NCBI RefSeq assembly: GCF_014851395.1
Contig: NW_024044681.1
Span: 1,902,569-1,966,568, forward strand
Direction of reading: 5' to 3'
Source of the DNA: Micropterus salmoides
Taxonomy: Eukaryota > Chordata > Actinopteri > Centrarchiformes > Centrarchidae
DNA: 64,000 bases
How positions within the stretch are numbered: the stretch's first letter is position 1; each line of letters begins with the position of its first letter. Shown in pieces: positions 33,371 through 45,680 of this stretch. The notes under the pieces are model-generated. The model was not told where the DNA came from. It made no database searches and was given only the letters and a program-made list of their open reading frames with translations. The position numbers and the translations under genes are program-made.

Positions 33371-35078
33371 TTACAAACTCACGGGTGTGAAATGTTTAAG
33401 GGTGGTCTCAATCTATACTGGCAGAGTTTCAGATTGAAAAACAAAACGGTTATTGAATTATTAACTGCAAACTGCGTCATCACCTTTGGTGATTTTCAGG
33501 TGAAACGTCTGCCTGAATCAGCTCTCCAACAGATCCAGAACTGGGAGAAATCCAGGCTTTGACCCGGAGCTGTTGAAGGAAGCAGCTGTGAAACTGTGGA
33601 TGACAAATAATTGATTAATCGGGAAAAAGCTATGTCCCTTCACGGTATGAGCTGTAACGTTTCCTATACCGTTTCCCTTGGTCAATTAATTGATTGTTAA
33701 TTATGCTGAGAGTAGCAAATAATTATGAATTACACAACGGATTGCAGATGTGCCCTAAATTTACAATTATAAAGAATGCATCGCTCATGGCGACGTCCAC
33801 AGCTGGAGAACGTGTTGCTACCGAGTGCAGAAGATTACACTACACCGGACAAGTTTATACTATAAAAATAAAAGAGTCCTCCTGTGTATGCTGAGGTGGC
33901 GGCTAATCCGCCCCAGACTCCCTAAAAAAAATCTGAGTTTTGTGAGTTGTTGAGCTAAAGGGAAAATATATAAACGTTGTGAAACGCTGTCTACTACAAA
34001 ATTGTTATTATTGGTCCTCTCTTGTAAATTCGGCAAATGTAAAGAAATTATTCCTTTCTTTCTATAAATATTGTGTCCGTTTGTCCGGTGTGTTGCAGTG
34101 CCGGCGTGTAAGTTGCTCCATCAGCTGCTCAGATCAGTGCTGGCACACAGTTATTTCTCACTGCTCACCTGTTTGGTCCATGAAAGGACTCGATTTCAGC
34201 AGAATCTTCTGTTGCTGCAGCAGAAACGTTCATTAAAAGATGTATTTTTGAAAGCAGTATTAATTTTTATTGCTTGATTGTTCATTAGCACATGACTTAA
34301 ACAACCTAAAGTTTATTTTAAAAGCTGATAGCTAATTGAGAGGCGATGTGTAATTTTGGGATTCGTAATCCGAATAGTCGATTATTCGTTTCATTAATCG
34401 ATAGAATAATCCTTAGCCCCTTTTATACTGAAGGGAAACCAACGATGGCTACAGATCAATCCAGACGCCTTCATATTAATTCTTTGTGCCGGACAGCAAA
34501 GAGAAAACGAATGCTTATGTTACATTTATTTAACATGATATTAACGCAGTCAGCTGCGCTTCCTGTTTTATTCTCTGACGGTGATCCACAGCTGCCGCCC
34601 TGAGAGCGCTCCGTTACCCTGCTGGAGAGTAAGGGATGTTTATTCCAGAGATGTCGGACCTATATAACACTCTCGCTCCTCTTCCTGCCCTTCATCAGCA
34701 CGCTCCCTCCTTTCCCTCCGGGCTCCAGCATCAGACTCCAGAGAGGCGTAGGATTAGGATGTAAATCCATTAGGACTCGGATAAAAGAGGCCTGTAATGT
34801 ATTCATTAGTTTTTATTTAAATTCGGAGCTGTCGCCGTCTTTCTTTCTCTTTTCTCTTGGGTTCCTATTCATGGAAACTCTTCCTCCTCGGCGTTTGATG
34901 CACCGCGGCGTTGGAGATGAAAGTCGCACCGAGCCGCTCGCTGACACAAAGCTGATATCACTGCGTGCACTTTATTCAGATTCGTACAGTCGTTTCAATC
35001 TGATTCATAAACGCTGAGACCAGCAGCGTCACTCCGTACTGACGCGTGGCCAAACATTTACTGATGGACTTTTATCTG

Positions 35079-35330
35079 TAGGGGTGGGAGATATGGCAAA
35101 AATATCACATCGAGATTTATTTCAGGCAGGATCACGATTCATTTTCCTGACTATTTTGTAAGTTATTGGTTTTAAAAGATTTAAATAGCTCTACTTCTCA
35201 TAAACAATATAGCCTAATGATTCATTTAAACAACAAAGAATTGACTCATTTTGTTCTTCTAACATTTTAAAGATTTGAATATACATTTTGTGATGTGATT
35301 TTCCCCCTGAATGAACGTGCCGTTAAAAAC
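35079..35330. mobile_element. hAT-like GGGTGGGAGATATGGC element fragment in intron 2
   Basis: It starts TAGGGGTGGGAGATATGGCA followed by AAAATATCACATCGAGA, typical of a fish repeat with a GGGCTGGGCGATATGGC terminus. A matching opposite end (ATTTTATTGCCCATCC) occurs in intron 6 near 43490-43508 as a separate fragment. Confidence 0.4.
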
Positions 35331-37189
35331 ACAAAGACAGGGAGGGACTTGTTGCAGATACTGATTGGCGTTTACAGTAACCAAAAGCGCTGAATGTGCG
35401 TTAAGCTGCTGAGCGCAGTTCTGTTGACCGCCGCTCGCTCGGCTCCAGTTCTGGGCGCCGCTCTCTGACGCCTGGCCTGAAAATCTCCAGTGCTTGAGTA
35501 AAGGTGTACAACGTTAAACACAACAAGCCTTTGTAGTCAGCAGAGGAAAAAGGGGGAGAGTGAAGCTACTTTGACACAGAGATACCGCAGAAATATTATC
35601 TGGCAAAATGCCGCATTCGCTCATTCAATACTGAACAAAAGTTTGCAGCATAAAACGCTGCAACCCTGTGTGCTTTCACACTGCGATCCAGCTTTACCAG
35701 AAGCAGCGGCGTAAAAACAGACGTGTAACAAAACACTGACATGTCGTTCCGCCTCTGTTACTATCAACAGATCAAATCGGCGTAATACTTCTGGAATTTA
35801 ACTACCACCAGGTGCAGTAACCAAAACCAACAAAATAAAAGCAGGCTGAAGCAGAACATACAAAAATCCATAGGCTGGATAAAAAAATGTTGATCCCACG
35901 AAAGCTGTGACGCTGTGGCACCAGGACTCTGTCAGGAGCAAGAGGCCAGATTTTGCTGGACAAGGCAAAGAGGGTGATTTTAGAAAGTGAGCAGTATGAT
36001 GAGGAGGTTTAAGTTGAATGATAAATAAGCATCTTGTAAGTTTAGAAAATAATTTACGGTTATGTTTTAGGTACATTTAATAGCAATAATATAATTTAGC
36101 TTCAGATTTGACTCTGGTCTCTTCTGTATACTCTATAGTAATACCTTTATTATCTCAAATAAAAGTACTGAAACAAATGTATATATGATACAAAAAGGCT
36201 TTTTATTATTTTTGCTGGTAGAAAATAAGCTTGGCCGAGGGATTGTTTCATCTACCAGTCTACTTGGCAGGTGAGCCAAAAGGTTAATTTCCACTGTTTG
36301 TAACTGAGAGACGTTTGTGCTTTTATTTTGAAGTTTTTGTGGAGGCGGGACCATCCGTGTGTCCAGCTCTCATTGGCTGACTGTTCAGGATTCAGCCTCC
36401 CTGTCGAGTGTGTATAGGCTGTGGTTTCCTTTCATCCTCTCGCCGAGTTGTTTTGTTCCTTTTTGTTACCTGAGCACCTAGTTGGCTCGTCCAATCAGTG
36501 AGCTACCTGTCATGTTTACTCCTCTGTACCTCATACCTGCTCTGTCGCAGTGCTCTGAGCTCTTACTGGACTTGATACTTGCACTTTATTCATTTCTGGC
36601 ACAGTAAAAAAAACATCTAACTATAACTACATTCCTTTGCACGCCTGTATTCCTGTGCTCACAGGGCAAACTCTCGCTTTCAGAAGTCTTTCTGTGGCGT
36701 TTGATTCAGATTTGTGTTGAACAAAGCTGTGTTTACACTCCTGTACAAATATCCACGCCAGCTTCTGATTTAACATTCCCTGCTGTGTCTGTGTGTACAG
36801 AAACACATCATCCGTCTCATTAGCGTGACCGCTACAAGCTCCGAGGCTTGGTCATCGGTGCGTGAAATGGTTTGCGTGCGTCCTGTTTGTGTTGTTGTTG
36901 CTTCACAAAGGCCCATTGTTGTCACGGCAGATGTTTTGTTTTTCCAGCCAGAGGATGAAGATGCCGAGACGACTCTGTGTCTGTCCTTTACTACGTGGAT
37001 ATTTCCCTTTATATGTGATGGAGAGCGTGAGTCCTTCCCCTTTACACACATGATGTTTGTCAGTTTAACAAATTTCCTTCAGGACAATAAAGTCTGATGG
37101 CGTTGACACAGAATGAGATTTTGGGCTATAAAATGTCTTCTCTCAGACTAGAGGAGAGAAAACATCCAAAATCATCTCGTTTGTTTTAC

Positions 37190-37460
37190 TCCAGTTTGTC
37201 TCTGTGCGTCTGTAGGTTTCTCCGACCTGCCGCTGTCTGTCTCCGTATGATCCCCGGTACGCTGGTCTCCAAACCACGTTTCATCAAGAAAACGCACGTA
37301 AAATGTGAAACAGGAAATGAGCGATCCTGCGCACGAAACAGCTGTTTGTTATTATAAAGACAAAGAATCTGGATTAATGAATGGATCGGCACACGCGGTA
37401 GAAGGATCGTCTGAGATGCAGAGTGTTCTGAAAAAGTAGCTACCTGCTCTCATTGGCTTT
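37190..37460. mobile_element. fragment of the 22711-23275 MITE family in intron 2
   Basis: CCAAACCACGTTTCATCAAG, GTGAAACAGGAAATGAGCG and GAAACAGCTGTTTGTTATTA match, in reverse complement, the interior of the MITE near 23050-23170. Confidence 0.5.
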
Positions 37461-38869
37461 ATCCATTTTGATGTTTGAGATGTTCTTTGTTGTTGTTTGT
37501 TAAGGATTTGATCTGTAAATATCGATTATCAATGAAAATGTGTAGGCCGTTTTCTCAAAAAGACTTTTCCTCACGCTCACATCCTAAAATCACTTCAGCA
37601 GACGATATTATGAAGGTGCGGTTTGTTCATGGATCATTCACAGCCTGAATTATGGAACATTTTATTCCTAAAAACATTTTTTAATGCCTGTTAACAGTAT
37701 TTTCTCACTTATTAAATAATCAAAACAGAAATCCAAAATCCCCTCTGTAAAAACATTTGAGTCTAATATGTCAATAAAATAAAACAATAATTTTGAACCT
37801 GACTTAATCCAGAGTTCAGATTTCAGTTCTTGAAATAGATGCAAATTAGCACGTATTTCATCAGATACGGCCTCATTTGCATATCTAAACATAACATTTC
37901 AGAAAACCTGTAATACAAAAAAATATTGTCTTCTAATCTAAGTAAAAAAAGTAGGAAAGTTTCATGGTGATATCTGTTAGTTAAATCTTTGACCCCATTC
38001 ACCTGCAGTGTCTCAAAATAAAACCTACAGTGGAGTAAAAACAAATTAGATTACACTCTAGCCATAAAAAGTCTTAATTTGATGTGTAAAGAACGAGTTA
38101 AACTGTAAAGCGGTTACACGCTGCGAGTGCAGGACTGTGGCAGTGGGATTTGTGCACATATTGTCAGCCTGTGTTCTGCAGCAGAGTTTCCAAATCCACG
38201 CTGGAACGCAGAGCTGGACTCTGTTCAACTGGGATGATTAATGCATCAGGTACCAAACACAAAGCGGCTCTTGTGGTGAGGGGATGCGTTTGTGCGCTCC
38301 ACATTTCACCGGGGCCGTTTCTCCTGTTGCTGTAAACGCACCTGAAAGTTTTGAGCAAATCGACACGTTTAAACTCCTACACTCGGAGTCGGGTTGTAGT
38401 TTTCTGTCCGTCTGGTCTGACGTGGATTTTGAAAGCGTCAGTCTTTGGTGCAGGTTTGCTCGCAGCTCATCTGGTGGTTTTGGAGTTTGCTTTGTTTGCA
38501 GTGAAACCCAACCAGCTGCTGTGTTTAAAGGCTGTAGCTGCTTTTTGCTCCTGGGCAAACTATCGGTTAAAGCTTTTGTGTCGGGCTGAATGGGATTACG
38601 TGGAGAGGCCCGTCTGTTTGTGGGTCACTTCTCCGTTTTGAAACATGCTTTTTTGTTTTGTTTTGTTTTTACGTACAGTTTGCTTATAACACTCGAGTCA
38701 ACCTTCAGTTTCTTTTACTCACCTGGGCCCAGTTGTTCAGAAGTAATGTGATCAGATCAAATCTTGAAAATGTTAAAAGGAAAAGAAAAAGGATTCTGAC
38801 AGATTAGATCACCTGATCCAATCTGGGTTTTGATCTGGATCAAACCTTCAGTACGTGGTGTTCTTTTAT

Positions 38870-39594
38870 ACATGTCCCCCTGTGTCCTCAGGTACATGTA
38901 CTGAGTATATACGTGTCCCCCTCTGTGTCCTCAGGTACATGTACTGAGTATATACGTGTCCCCCTGTGTCCTCAGGTACATGTACTGAGTATATACGTGT
39001 CTCTCTGTGTCCTCAGGTACATGTACTGAGTATATACGTGTCTCTCTGTGTCCTCAGGTACATGTACTGAGTATATACGTGTCCCCCTGTGTCCTCAGGT
39101 ACATGTACTGAGTATATACGTGTCTCTCTGTGTCCTCAGGTACATGTACTGAGTATATACGTGTCCCCCTCTGTGTCCTCAGGTACATGTACTGAGTATA
39201 TACGTGTCCCCTGTGTCCTCAGGTACATGTACTGAGTATATACGCGTCCCTCTGTGTCCTCAGGTACATGTACTGAGTATATACGTGTCCCTCTGTGTCC
39301 TCAGGTACATGTACTGAGTATATACGTGTCCCCCTGTGTCCTCAGGTACATGTACTGAGTATATACGTGTCTCTCTGTGTCCTCAGGTACATGTACTGAG
39401 TATATACGTGTCCCCCTGTGTCCTCAGGTACATGTACTGAGTATATACGTGTCCCCTGTGTCCTCAGGTACATGTACTGAGTATATACGTGTCCCTCTCT
39501 GTGTCCTCAGGTACATGTACTGAGTATATACGTGTCCCCCTCTGTGTCCTCAGGTACATGTACTGAGTATATACGTGTCCCTCTGTGTCCTCAG
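38870..39594 (+). repeat. 39-43 bp minisatellite made of the lrp6 exon 3 acceptor
   Basis: Seventeen copies of a unit reading TGTGTCCTCAG, GTACATGTACTG, AGTATATACGTGTCC plus a variable C/T tract, followed by the real exon 3 junction as the eighteenth. The first 12 exonic bases (GTACATGTACTG) are in every unit. After them the repeat gives AG instead of exonic GA, so the reading frame Y-M-Y meets TGA. Unit length varies through the CCCCC, CTCTCT or CCCCCTCT tract. Confidence 0.98.
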
Positions 39595-39792
39595 GTACAT
39601 GTACTGGACAGACTGGGGTGAGATCCCAAAGATCGAGCGGGCGGGGATGGACGGGACGAATCGCTCCATGATCATTGATAAAGACATCTACTGGCCCAAC
39701 GGTCTGACTCTGGACTACAGCCAGCAGAAACTGTACTGGGCCGACGCCAAACACAACTTCATCCACCGCTGCAACCTGGACGGGTCCTCCAG
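39595..39792 (+). CDS. lrp6: lrp6 exon 3: first beta-propeller, blades 4-5
   Basis: The exon is 198 nt, same as the human exon 3 size I recall. The acceptor TGTGTCCTCAG belongs to the last unit of the tandem array; the donor is AG then GTACGA. Phase is 2 in, 2 out. It encodes YMYWTDWGEIPKIERAGMDG, then IYWPNGLTLDY and LYWADAKHNFIHRCNLDG. These track human LRP6 closely, including the DKIYWPNG-type blade used in ligand binding. The next intron is only 73 bp. Confidence 0.95.
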
Positions 39793-39865
39793 GTACGAAA
39801 CCAGCACAGGTGAATGAGAGTGGCGTGAACGTGACTTAGTTACTGACGTGTGCCGTGTGTTTCAG

Positions 39866-40062
39866 GGACGTGGTGGTTAAAGGAGAGCTGCCTCACCCGT
39901 TCGCCCTCACCCTGTACGAGGACACTCTGTTCTGGACCGACTGGAACACCCACTCCATCCACGCCTGCAGGAAACAGACGGGGACCGAACAGCGCATCGT
40001 CCACTCGGACATCTTCTCGCCGATGGACATCCACGTCTTCAGCGCCAAGAGACAAAACATAT
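39866..40062 (+). CDS. lrp6: lrp6 exon 4: first beta-propeller, closing blade
   Basis: The exon is 197 nt with acceptor GTGTGTTTCAG and donor GTGAGT; phase 2 in, 1 out. It encodes DVVVKGELPHPFALTLYEDT, LFWTDWNTHSIHACRKQTG and HSDIFSPMDIHVFSAKRQN. The SPMDI motif closes the first propeller before the EGF-like module. Human LRP6 has the same order. Confidence 0.95.
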
Positions 40063-40533
40063 GTGAGTCCAAACGTCCTCCCAGCGCAGACAGACGACCA
40101 AAAGGGCTGTTTCTGGTTCTGTGCCAACATTTTAAATCTGTACATTTCAGGTTTGAAGTTAGGATGTAAGCAAATTCAGTCAGAGGAAGTCAACAACACA
40201 CTTGGAGGTTACCTTTTGGGCATTTTGCAGCATTTGACAGGCGGAAGCGCATCATTAGTCGCGCGAGTAAACTCAACGCGCAAATATTCACTCTTAATCT
40301 GGTTTACTACGGCGTTATGAACCCAAAATAATCATAATTTAAACTGAATGTTTGGCTTCTTTTGGAAATCAAAATGAATTTTTGGTACTGAAGATGTCGT
40401 ATCAACGCTTGTGTCCAAAAGTTCTGATGCGACCCGAGTCACCAGAAAAGTATTTCCTGTTTTAAGCTCAGTAGAAGTCCGTTGCAGCGTCGGGTTTTCT
40501 GATTGTTAACGAGTGTCTGCTCTGTGTCCACAG

Positions 40534-40668
40534 TGGTGAGCAGCCCGTGCTCGGTGAAGAACGGAGGATGTTCACACCTCTGTCTGCTCTCTCCGCTGAA
40601 GCCCTACTATCAGTGCGCCTGTCCCACCGGGGTCCGGCTGCTGGAGGACGGGAAGACCTGCAGAGACG
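40534..40668 (+). CDS. lrp6: lrp6 exon 5: first EGF-like module
   Basis: The exon is 135 nt with acceptor TGTGTCCACAG and donor GTGAGG; phase 1 in, 1 out. It encodes SSPCSVKNGGCSHLCLLSP, then YYQCACPTGVRLLEDGKTC. The six cysteines of the EGF-like fold are all present. It is one codon longer than the human exon as I remember it (132 nt). Confidence 0.94.
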
Positions 40669-42639
40669 GTGAGGACGCGCATCATCAGCACGCCATCCAA
40701 ACATCTGAAAAGAAACCTCAGATCAGTTACTCAGTTGGTTTTCAAGCGTCCCACTGTGTTTTCAGGGATTTTAGAAATGTTGGCTTTGAATGGAAGCTCG
40801 TGGAGAAAGAAGCTTCTGTACTCTTTGGTTTAAATGAGTTGAAAAAAGACATTTCATCAACAGATCGGGTTGATGCTTCTAGATTTGTTTTCTTCACAGA
40901 CAAACCGAACATTTGGATATGGATGCACCGATACAACTTCTGCAGATTAGGGTTGGCTGATATCCAAGACCCGTGACCTCATTAAGACTCACCTTAGTTT
41001 GATCATTTCCAGCTGGACACAGGTCTATATCATGTTGTCAGAAATATTAAGAAACATCATCTTAGACCTGACGTCCACCTTAAAGTTAATCTTGAAATCG
41101 GCGTATAGAAGGTGGATTTTGAAAGTGAACCTCAGCAGAGGAAACTCGCTCTCATTTTCTGCACTTTGGCCCTCGAGTGGAAACCGAAAAGGATCCAAAT
41201 ACTTCCTGCGCTGCGTCAGTGAAAACACACAAAAGTTTGGAGATTATCTATTATTTTCAGAAAGAAGAAAAAGGAAAAGCTGTTTACAAGAATTCAGCCC
41301 GAGCGGACATATTGAATTCATTAGTGTGTGTTTTGTGTTCCTGCAGGAATGGGAAACCAGACTTTGGGACCAAACCTCATTAGCTTTTTCTCTGATTTTT
41401 AAATAAAAGTCTTACATGCGCTTCTCCCCGTCGCATCAATCACTTTCGTCGTCTTTTGAACGCTCGTCTTTTGAGGCGTGTAAAGGTGGTGTGCGCCATG
41501 GTAACCCCACTCCATCACCGGCCCCAGCAGTTTGAATGGCAGCTCTGGACACCCCCCTCCTCCTCCTCTCTGCCTTTTCTATTTACATTTTTTTGGTCCT
41601 GCAGCCCGTGGAGCGAGGGAGCACTGAAGGTGGGGGGGGGGCTTTTGTGTAGGACGGGATCACATGTTCCCCCCGCAGACAATGTGTCCTTTCACTGCCG
41701 TGGGTTTAACCATTTCAGTAGGGTTTCTTTTTTTTTCTTTTTTTTTGCTTAAATCAGAGAGTGTCTGAGTTAAAACGTGGTCGCAGTCTGACCTCAAAGG
41801 TTAGCAGCTTTTATTGTTTGACTGCAGCCGCCCCTCCACCACCAGCCTCACCAGCACGCCACACATCGTGAAGTTTGGGATGTTGAAGCTTTGCTAATTT
41901 GTCGCTTTTTGTTCAACGTCGCAACAAAAAAAAAAACGATGATTTGGATTCAGGGAGTTAAAGGTACAATCCACAATTCAAATGTGGCTGTTTTATGATT
42001 TTATATATTTATAAACTGAATATGTTTGGGGTTTTGAAGACATCACATATGGTCTATAAAATAACACACGTGGTTTTTCATCGTTTTAACAGCGTCACCT
42101 CGCTGCGTCCTCCTTCTGCTGCTGCGGTGGTTTGACGGCAGCGACTGGCGAATCGGCTCCAGCAGCAGTGGGTGGACACGAGCAGCAAGTCAGGTTTTCT
42201 GTTGAAAATATTTTGGAAATCTGGTTAAAATTTGAGCTACGTCGGTTGAGCACACGCCCCATGTACAAGTCTTTACTGCAGCGGGCCAGCTTTTCTGCGT
42301 GTCGCCCCCTTTTTTCTCCCTTATTTCCTCGCTATCCACTATCCTATCAAAATAAAGACCAAATGCCCAAAAAAATCTTTTAAAAAAAGAAACAATTTGA
42401 ACGACTTTTGTTTGGAAACCTGACAAGTGGTTATATTTTAATTTTGACGCATTTAAAAACGATAAATAAAACGTGGGTAGTGTTTCCAATGTGGGGAAAG
42501 TTTTCTGTCAGTACTCAGGTTTAACAATTTAACAAACGGCGTTGCGTACTCACCGGCGGCCTGTGGTGCATGGCGAGACTCTCGACCCTGTAAAGCAGCT
42601 GAACCCCAGTTGAACCCCGACCTCCGTGTTGCCCTTCAG
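40669..42639 (+). other. lrp6 intron 5
   Basis: No extra exon. It contains a G10 run at 41632-41641 and homopolymer T tracts near 41727-41748. Confidence 0.8.
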
Positions 42640-43036
42640 GTGCCACTCAGATGCTGCTGCTGGCTCGGCGAACAGACCTGCGGCGAATCTCTCTGGACAT
42701 GCCCGACTTCACCGACATCATCCTGCAGGTGGACGACATCCGCCACGCCATCGCCATCGACTACGACCCGGTGGAGGGATACATCTACTGGACGGATGAC
42801 GACGTGAAGGCCATCCGCCGCTCCCTGCTGGACGGCAGCGACGCCCAGTTCGTGGTTACGTCTCAGGTGAACCACCCCGACGGCATCGCCGTCGACTGGA
42901 TCGCCCGGAACCTCTACTGGACCGACACCGGGACCGACCGCATCGAGGTGACCCGACTCAACGGGACCATGCGCAAGATCCTGATCTCTGAAGACCTGGA
43001 CGAGCCGAGAGCCATCGTACTGGACCCTGTGGCCGG
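42640..43036 (+). CDS. lrp6: lrp6 exon 6: second beta-propeller, blades 1-3
   Basis: The exon is 397 nt with acceptor TGCCCTTCAG and donor GTGAGT; phase 1 in, 2 out. It encodes LLLARRTDLRRISLDMPDFT, AIAIDYDPVEGYIYWTDDD, NHPDGIAVDW, LYWTDTGTDRIEVTRLNGT and MRKILISEDLDEPRAIVLDP. GTMRKILISED and VEGYIYW favour LRP6 over LRP5. Confidence 0.96.
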
Positions 43037-44229
43037 GTGAGTCCAGTCAGATCTGATTTTTATTTTAAAGGGTAAATATTTGCTTTTCCATTTTTTATTG
43101 TTTGTCAGACAAATCTATTAGTTTTTGGGAAACTACTTTGAACACTGGTGATCTGATTAAAACAAGTCCATAGTTACAAGTTTAGTGTTCTATGTAAAAT
43201 GTTTAGGCGATGTGGCCTAAAATGTTACCAAGCTAAAAGATTTAATATCATTTTGGTCTCGATAAGCCAAACAGTGGATCACTTCTCACATCTGAGGCAG
43301 AACATTCAAAACCGTTTTCAACAAATATACTTGAGTAAAATTAAGTAAAATCTTTTTTCAGTCTGTTTTCTCCAACAAAATAAATATCTTAATAGAAAAA
43401 TTAACTACTAATTTGTTCATGTTTCAGATTAAATCCAACATTTATTGAACATTTGTTATATTGAGGATTATATCGCGATTATTATTATAATTTTATTGCC
43501 CATCCTTATTGGATCATACAGTCATTTTGATCTAATTAAAATATACATATTCAAGTTTATTTGTAAATAATTATATGTACAAGATATCAATCAGTCACAT
43601 ATCAACCAACAGGACGCAATCAGTACTTCAGTCAGTCACTCAATAGAAGTTTGTGTCAACTAATCTGTCGATTATTTTCTCGACTGATTGTTTTGTCTAA
43701 AAATATATATATATATATATCAGAAAAGGGTAAAAACTGTCAATCAGTGTTTCCCAAAGTCCAAGATGACGTTCTAACGTGTCGTGTTTTGTAAACCAAG
43801 TAGATTCGGTTTATTGTCACAGAGGATCAAAGAAACAAAAGAAAAGAAAAAAAATATTCACATTTAAGAAGCTGGAAGAAGCAGAGAATTCTTTTTTTCT
43901 GAATAATGATTTATCAAATTAGTTGCTGATTAATGACTCGTTGCACAAAGTATGATGTGCTTCGCTGCAGCTAAAATTTGTCCACCTCTCCGTTATAATG
44001 ACGGTCAGGAACAAAGTGTTGTGCGTAAGGGCGGCGGCGGCTTTCACAACTACAGCCAGACAAACTGATTTATTTGTGTAGCACCTTTTGGAGCGATATT
44101 TTACATGAGACTGAAAAGCATTCAGAAACTTCCATAAAAGAAACAAAAGTGAGTGGAAGCAGCTCTGCAGTGCTCCGTTTGTCTTCAGTAGAAACGAGCT
44201 CTGCAGTGATTACTCTCTTCCTGTTCCAG
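43037..44229 (+). other. lrp6 intron 6
   Basis: It contains a GGGATGGGCAATAAAA-type repeat end near 43461-43508 and the GATTAATCG-family copy at 43655-43945. No additional exon. Confidence 0.8.
43655..43945. mobile_element. GATTAATCG-family MITE with internal (AT)n and an insertion
   Basis: It contains AACTAATCTGTCGATTATTT, TTCTCGACTGATTG and CAGTGTTTCCCAAAGTCCAA, then GAAGCTGGAAGAAGCAGAGA and TAGTTGCTGATTAATGACT. A short AT microsatellite (about 43703-43720) and unrelated sequence near 43790-43860 interrupt it. Confidence 0.55.
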
Positions 44230-44401
44230 GTACATGTACTGGACCGACTGGGGCGAGGTGCCAAAGATCGAGCGAGCTGATCTGGACGGGATGGAGCGGG
44301 TGGTGATGGTGAACACCTCGCTGGGCTGGCCCAACGGCCTCGCCCTCGACTACGACGAACGCAAAATCTACTGGGGAGACGCCAAGACCGATAAGATCGA
44401 G
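44230..44401 (+). CDS. lrp6: lrp6 exon 7: second beta-propeller, blades 4-5
   Basis: The exon is 172 nt with acceptor CTTCCTGTTCCAG and donor GAG then GTTGGT; phase 2 in, 0 out. It encodes YMYWTDWGEVPKIERADLDG, NTSLGWPNGLALDYDERKIY and WGDAKTDKIE. Its first 13 bases after the acceptor resemble exon 3 (GTACATGTACTGG). A second, weaker donor 4 nt downstream (GTTG then GTGTCT) would put the defective exon 8 back in frame. Confidence 0.94.
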
Positions 44402-45235
44402 GTTGGTGTCTTTATCTGCCGTCAGTCTTTCCATTCTGCGTGCGTGAGTCACCTGGGCGTTTAATATTCAGTCTGCAGTCACCCGGACGATCCGTGCAGC
44501 TGAATGCTTGGAGTTCCTGCTCTCTGCCTCCTTTTGAAGCCGAGCCCCTGCTGGCTCCCGGTGGCTCCTCGCTGTGACGGTTATCTGCTGAACACGGCCT
44601 CCCGCCGGGCCGAGCAGCGAGCCAAAGGCCACGAGAGGCCGCCTGATGCTTCCCGTCGGCCTTCAGAATAAAGTGTCGCCAACAGTCACTCTGTGAGGTT
44701 GCCGGTATTTATACTAAATCAGTCATTTGTGCCCTTAACTTACCCGCCTCACTCCGTCAGTTTGATTATTGGTGCTCACAGGTGAGTGATTGTTGCCCCT
44801 GCGGTACTAAATGACGAGGAACACGACCCAGGGTCAGACAAGAAACCGTCTGTTCTCACTCATCCAGGTCACAGCTGGAAATCAGATGGACTTCAGTTAC
44901 CCTTGATAGCTCTAAATGACTGAAGCACCAGGTGCGTTCTGGGAGTCAAGCAGGAGGGCTCAGATGGAACTGAGTTAACTCCACGCGATGATGAATATGA
45001 ATAATTAGAACTGTTGGACGGCGTACAGCAGGTGGAGTCGATGTGTTTGTGTTGCACCCAAATACTTTTACATATGCAGACAAAAACTAGCTGATATTTA
45101 GAGAGCGGGGCGACCGGCGGCTGACATGTAATCCCCTGATATGTGTCATTTACGCTGAGGATGCTGGGGGCATGTTCCCATCACTGTCAGAAACGGACGA
45201 TTTAGCTGTTGTGAAAAATAGCATGACAAGAAATG

Positions 45236-45680
45236 TTAACAAGGAAATGGAAATGCTTTGAGAAAGGTCTGTTTGCACAGTAAGAAAACATTTACTGTTA
45301 ATATAGAAGAAACAAATGTGCGTTGTCCAAAAAACAAGCTACTGTTTATAAAATGACCCAAAAACATGCGGCGATGAGTAACTTTAACACAAGTCCTTGA
45401 CACAGTTTCCTTTTGGCCAAGTTTTCTGACTAAATCATGACTCAGCAGGGATGATATTACTTGATCTCCAGTATATCTGAAAACAACTCGATTATATTTG
45501 TTTGTTTGAATTGTCAACTGCTACCTGAATTTTGTGTTTCCCTTTATATAAATAATAACATTTCCACCATATTAGCGCAGAAAAGACAGAAACTGGTGCT
45601 GATCATTTCAAGAGAATGCAAGAAATTAAGTGTTTAATGCTCATAATTTTCAGGGGGAGGACTGCCGGGCCTATATTTCT
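45236..45680. repeat. diverged copy of the 19133-19480 repeat family
   Basis: AATGCTTTGAGAAAGGTCTG, TTTGCACAGTAAGAAAACAT and TTTCAGGGGGAGGACTGCC correspond in order to segments of the family seen in arms A and B. Confidence 0.55.

Larger units (their letters stand above)
31056..38869 (+). other. lrp6 intron 2 (before the acceptor array)
   Basis: Large intron with dispersed repeats listed separately. A hAT-like end (TCCTGCAGCCCTAC) lies near 32165-32176, an AG tract near 32775-32792, and a hAT-like fragment with TAATCGATAGAATAATCC near 34360-34420. No extra exon is recognised. Confidence 0.8.

Noticed and set aside
39464..39766. Minus-strand open frame across the exon 3 array
   Set aside because: Produced by the tandem repeat and the antisense of a conserved lrp6 exon.
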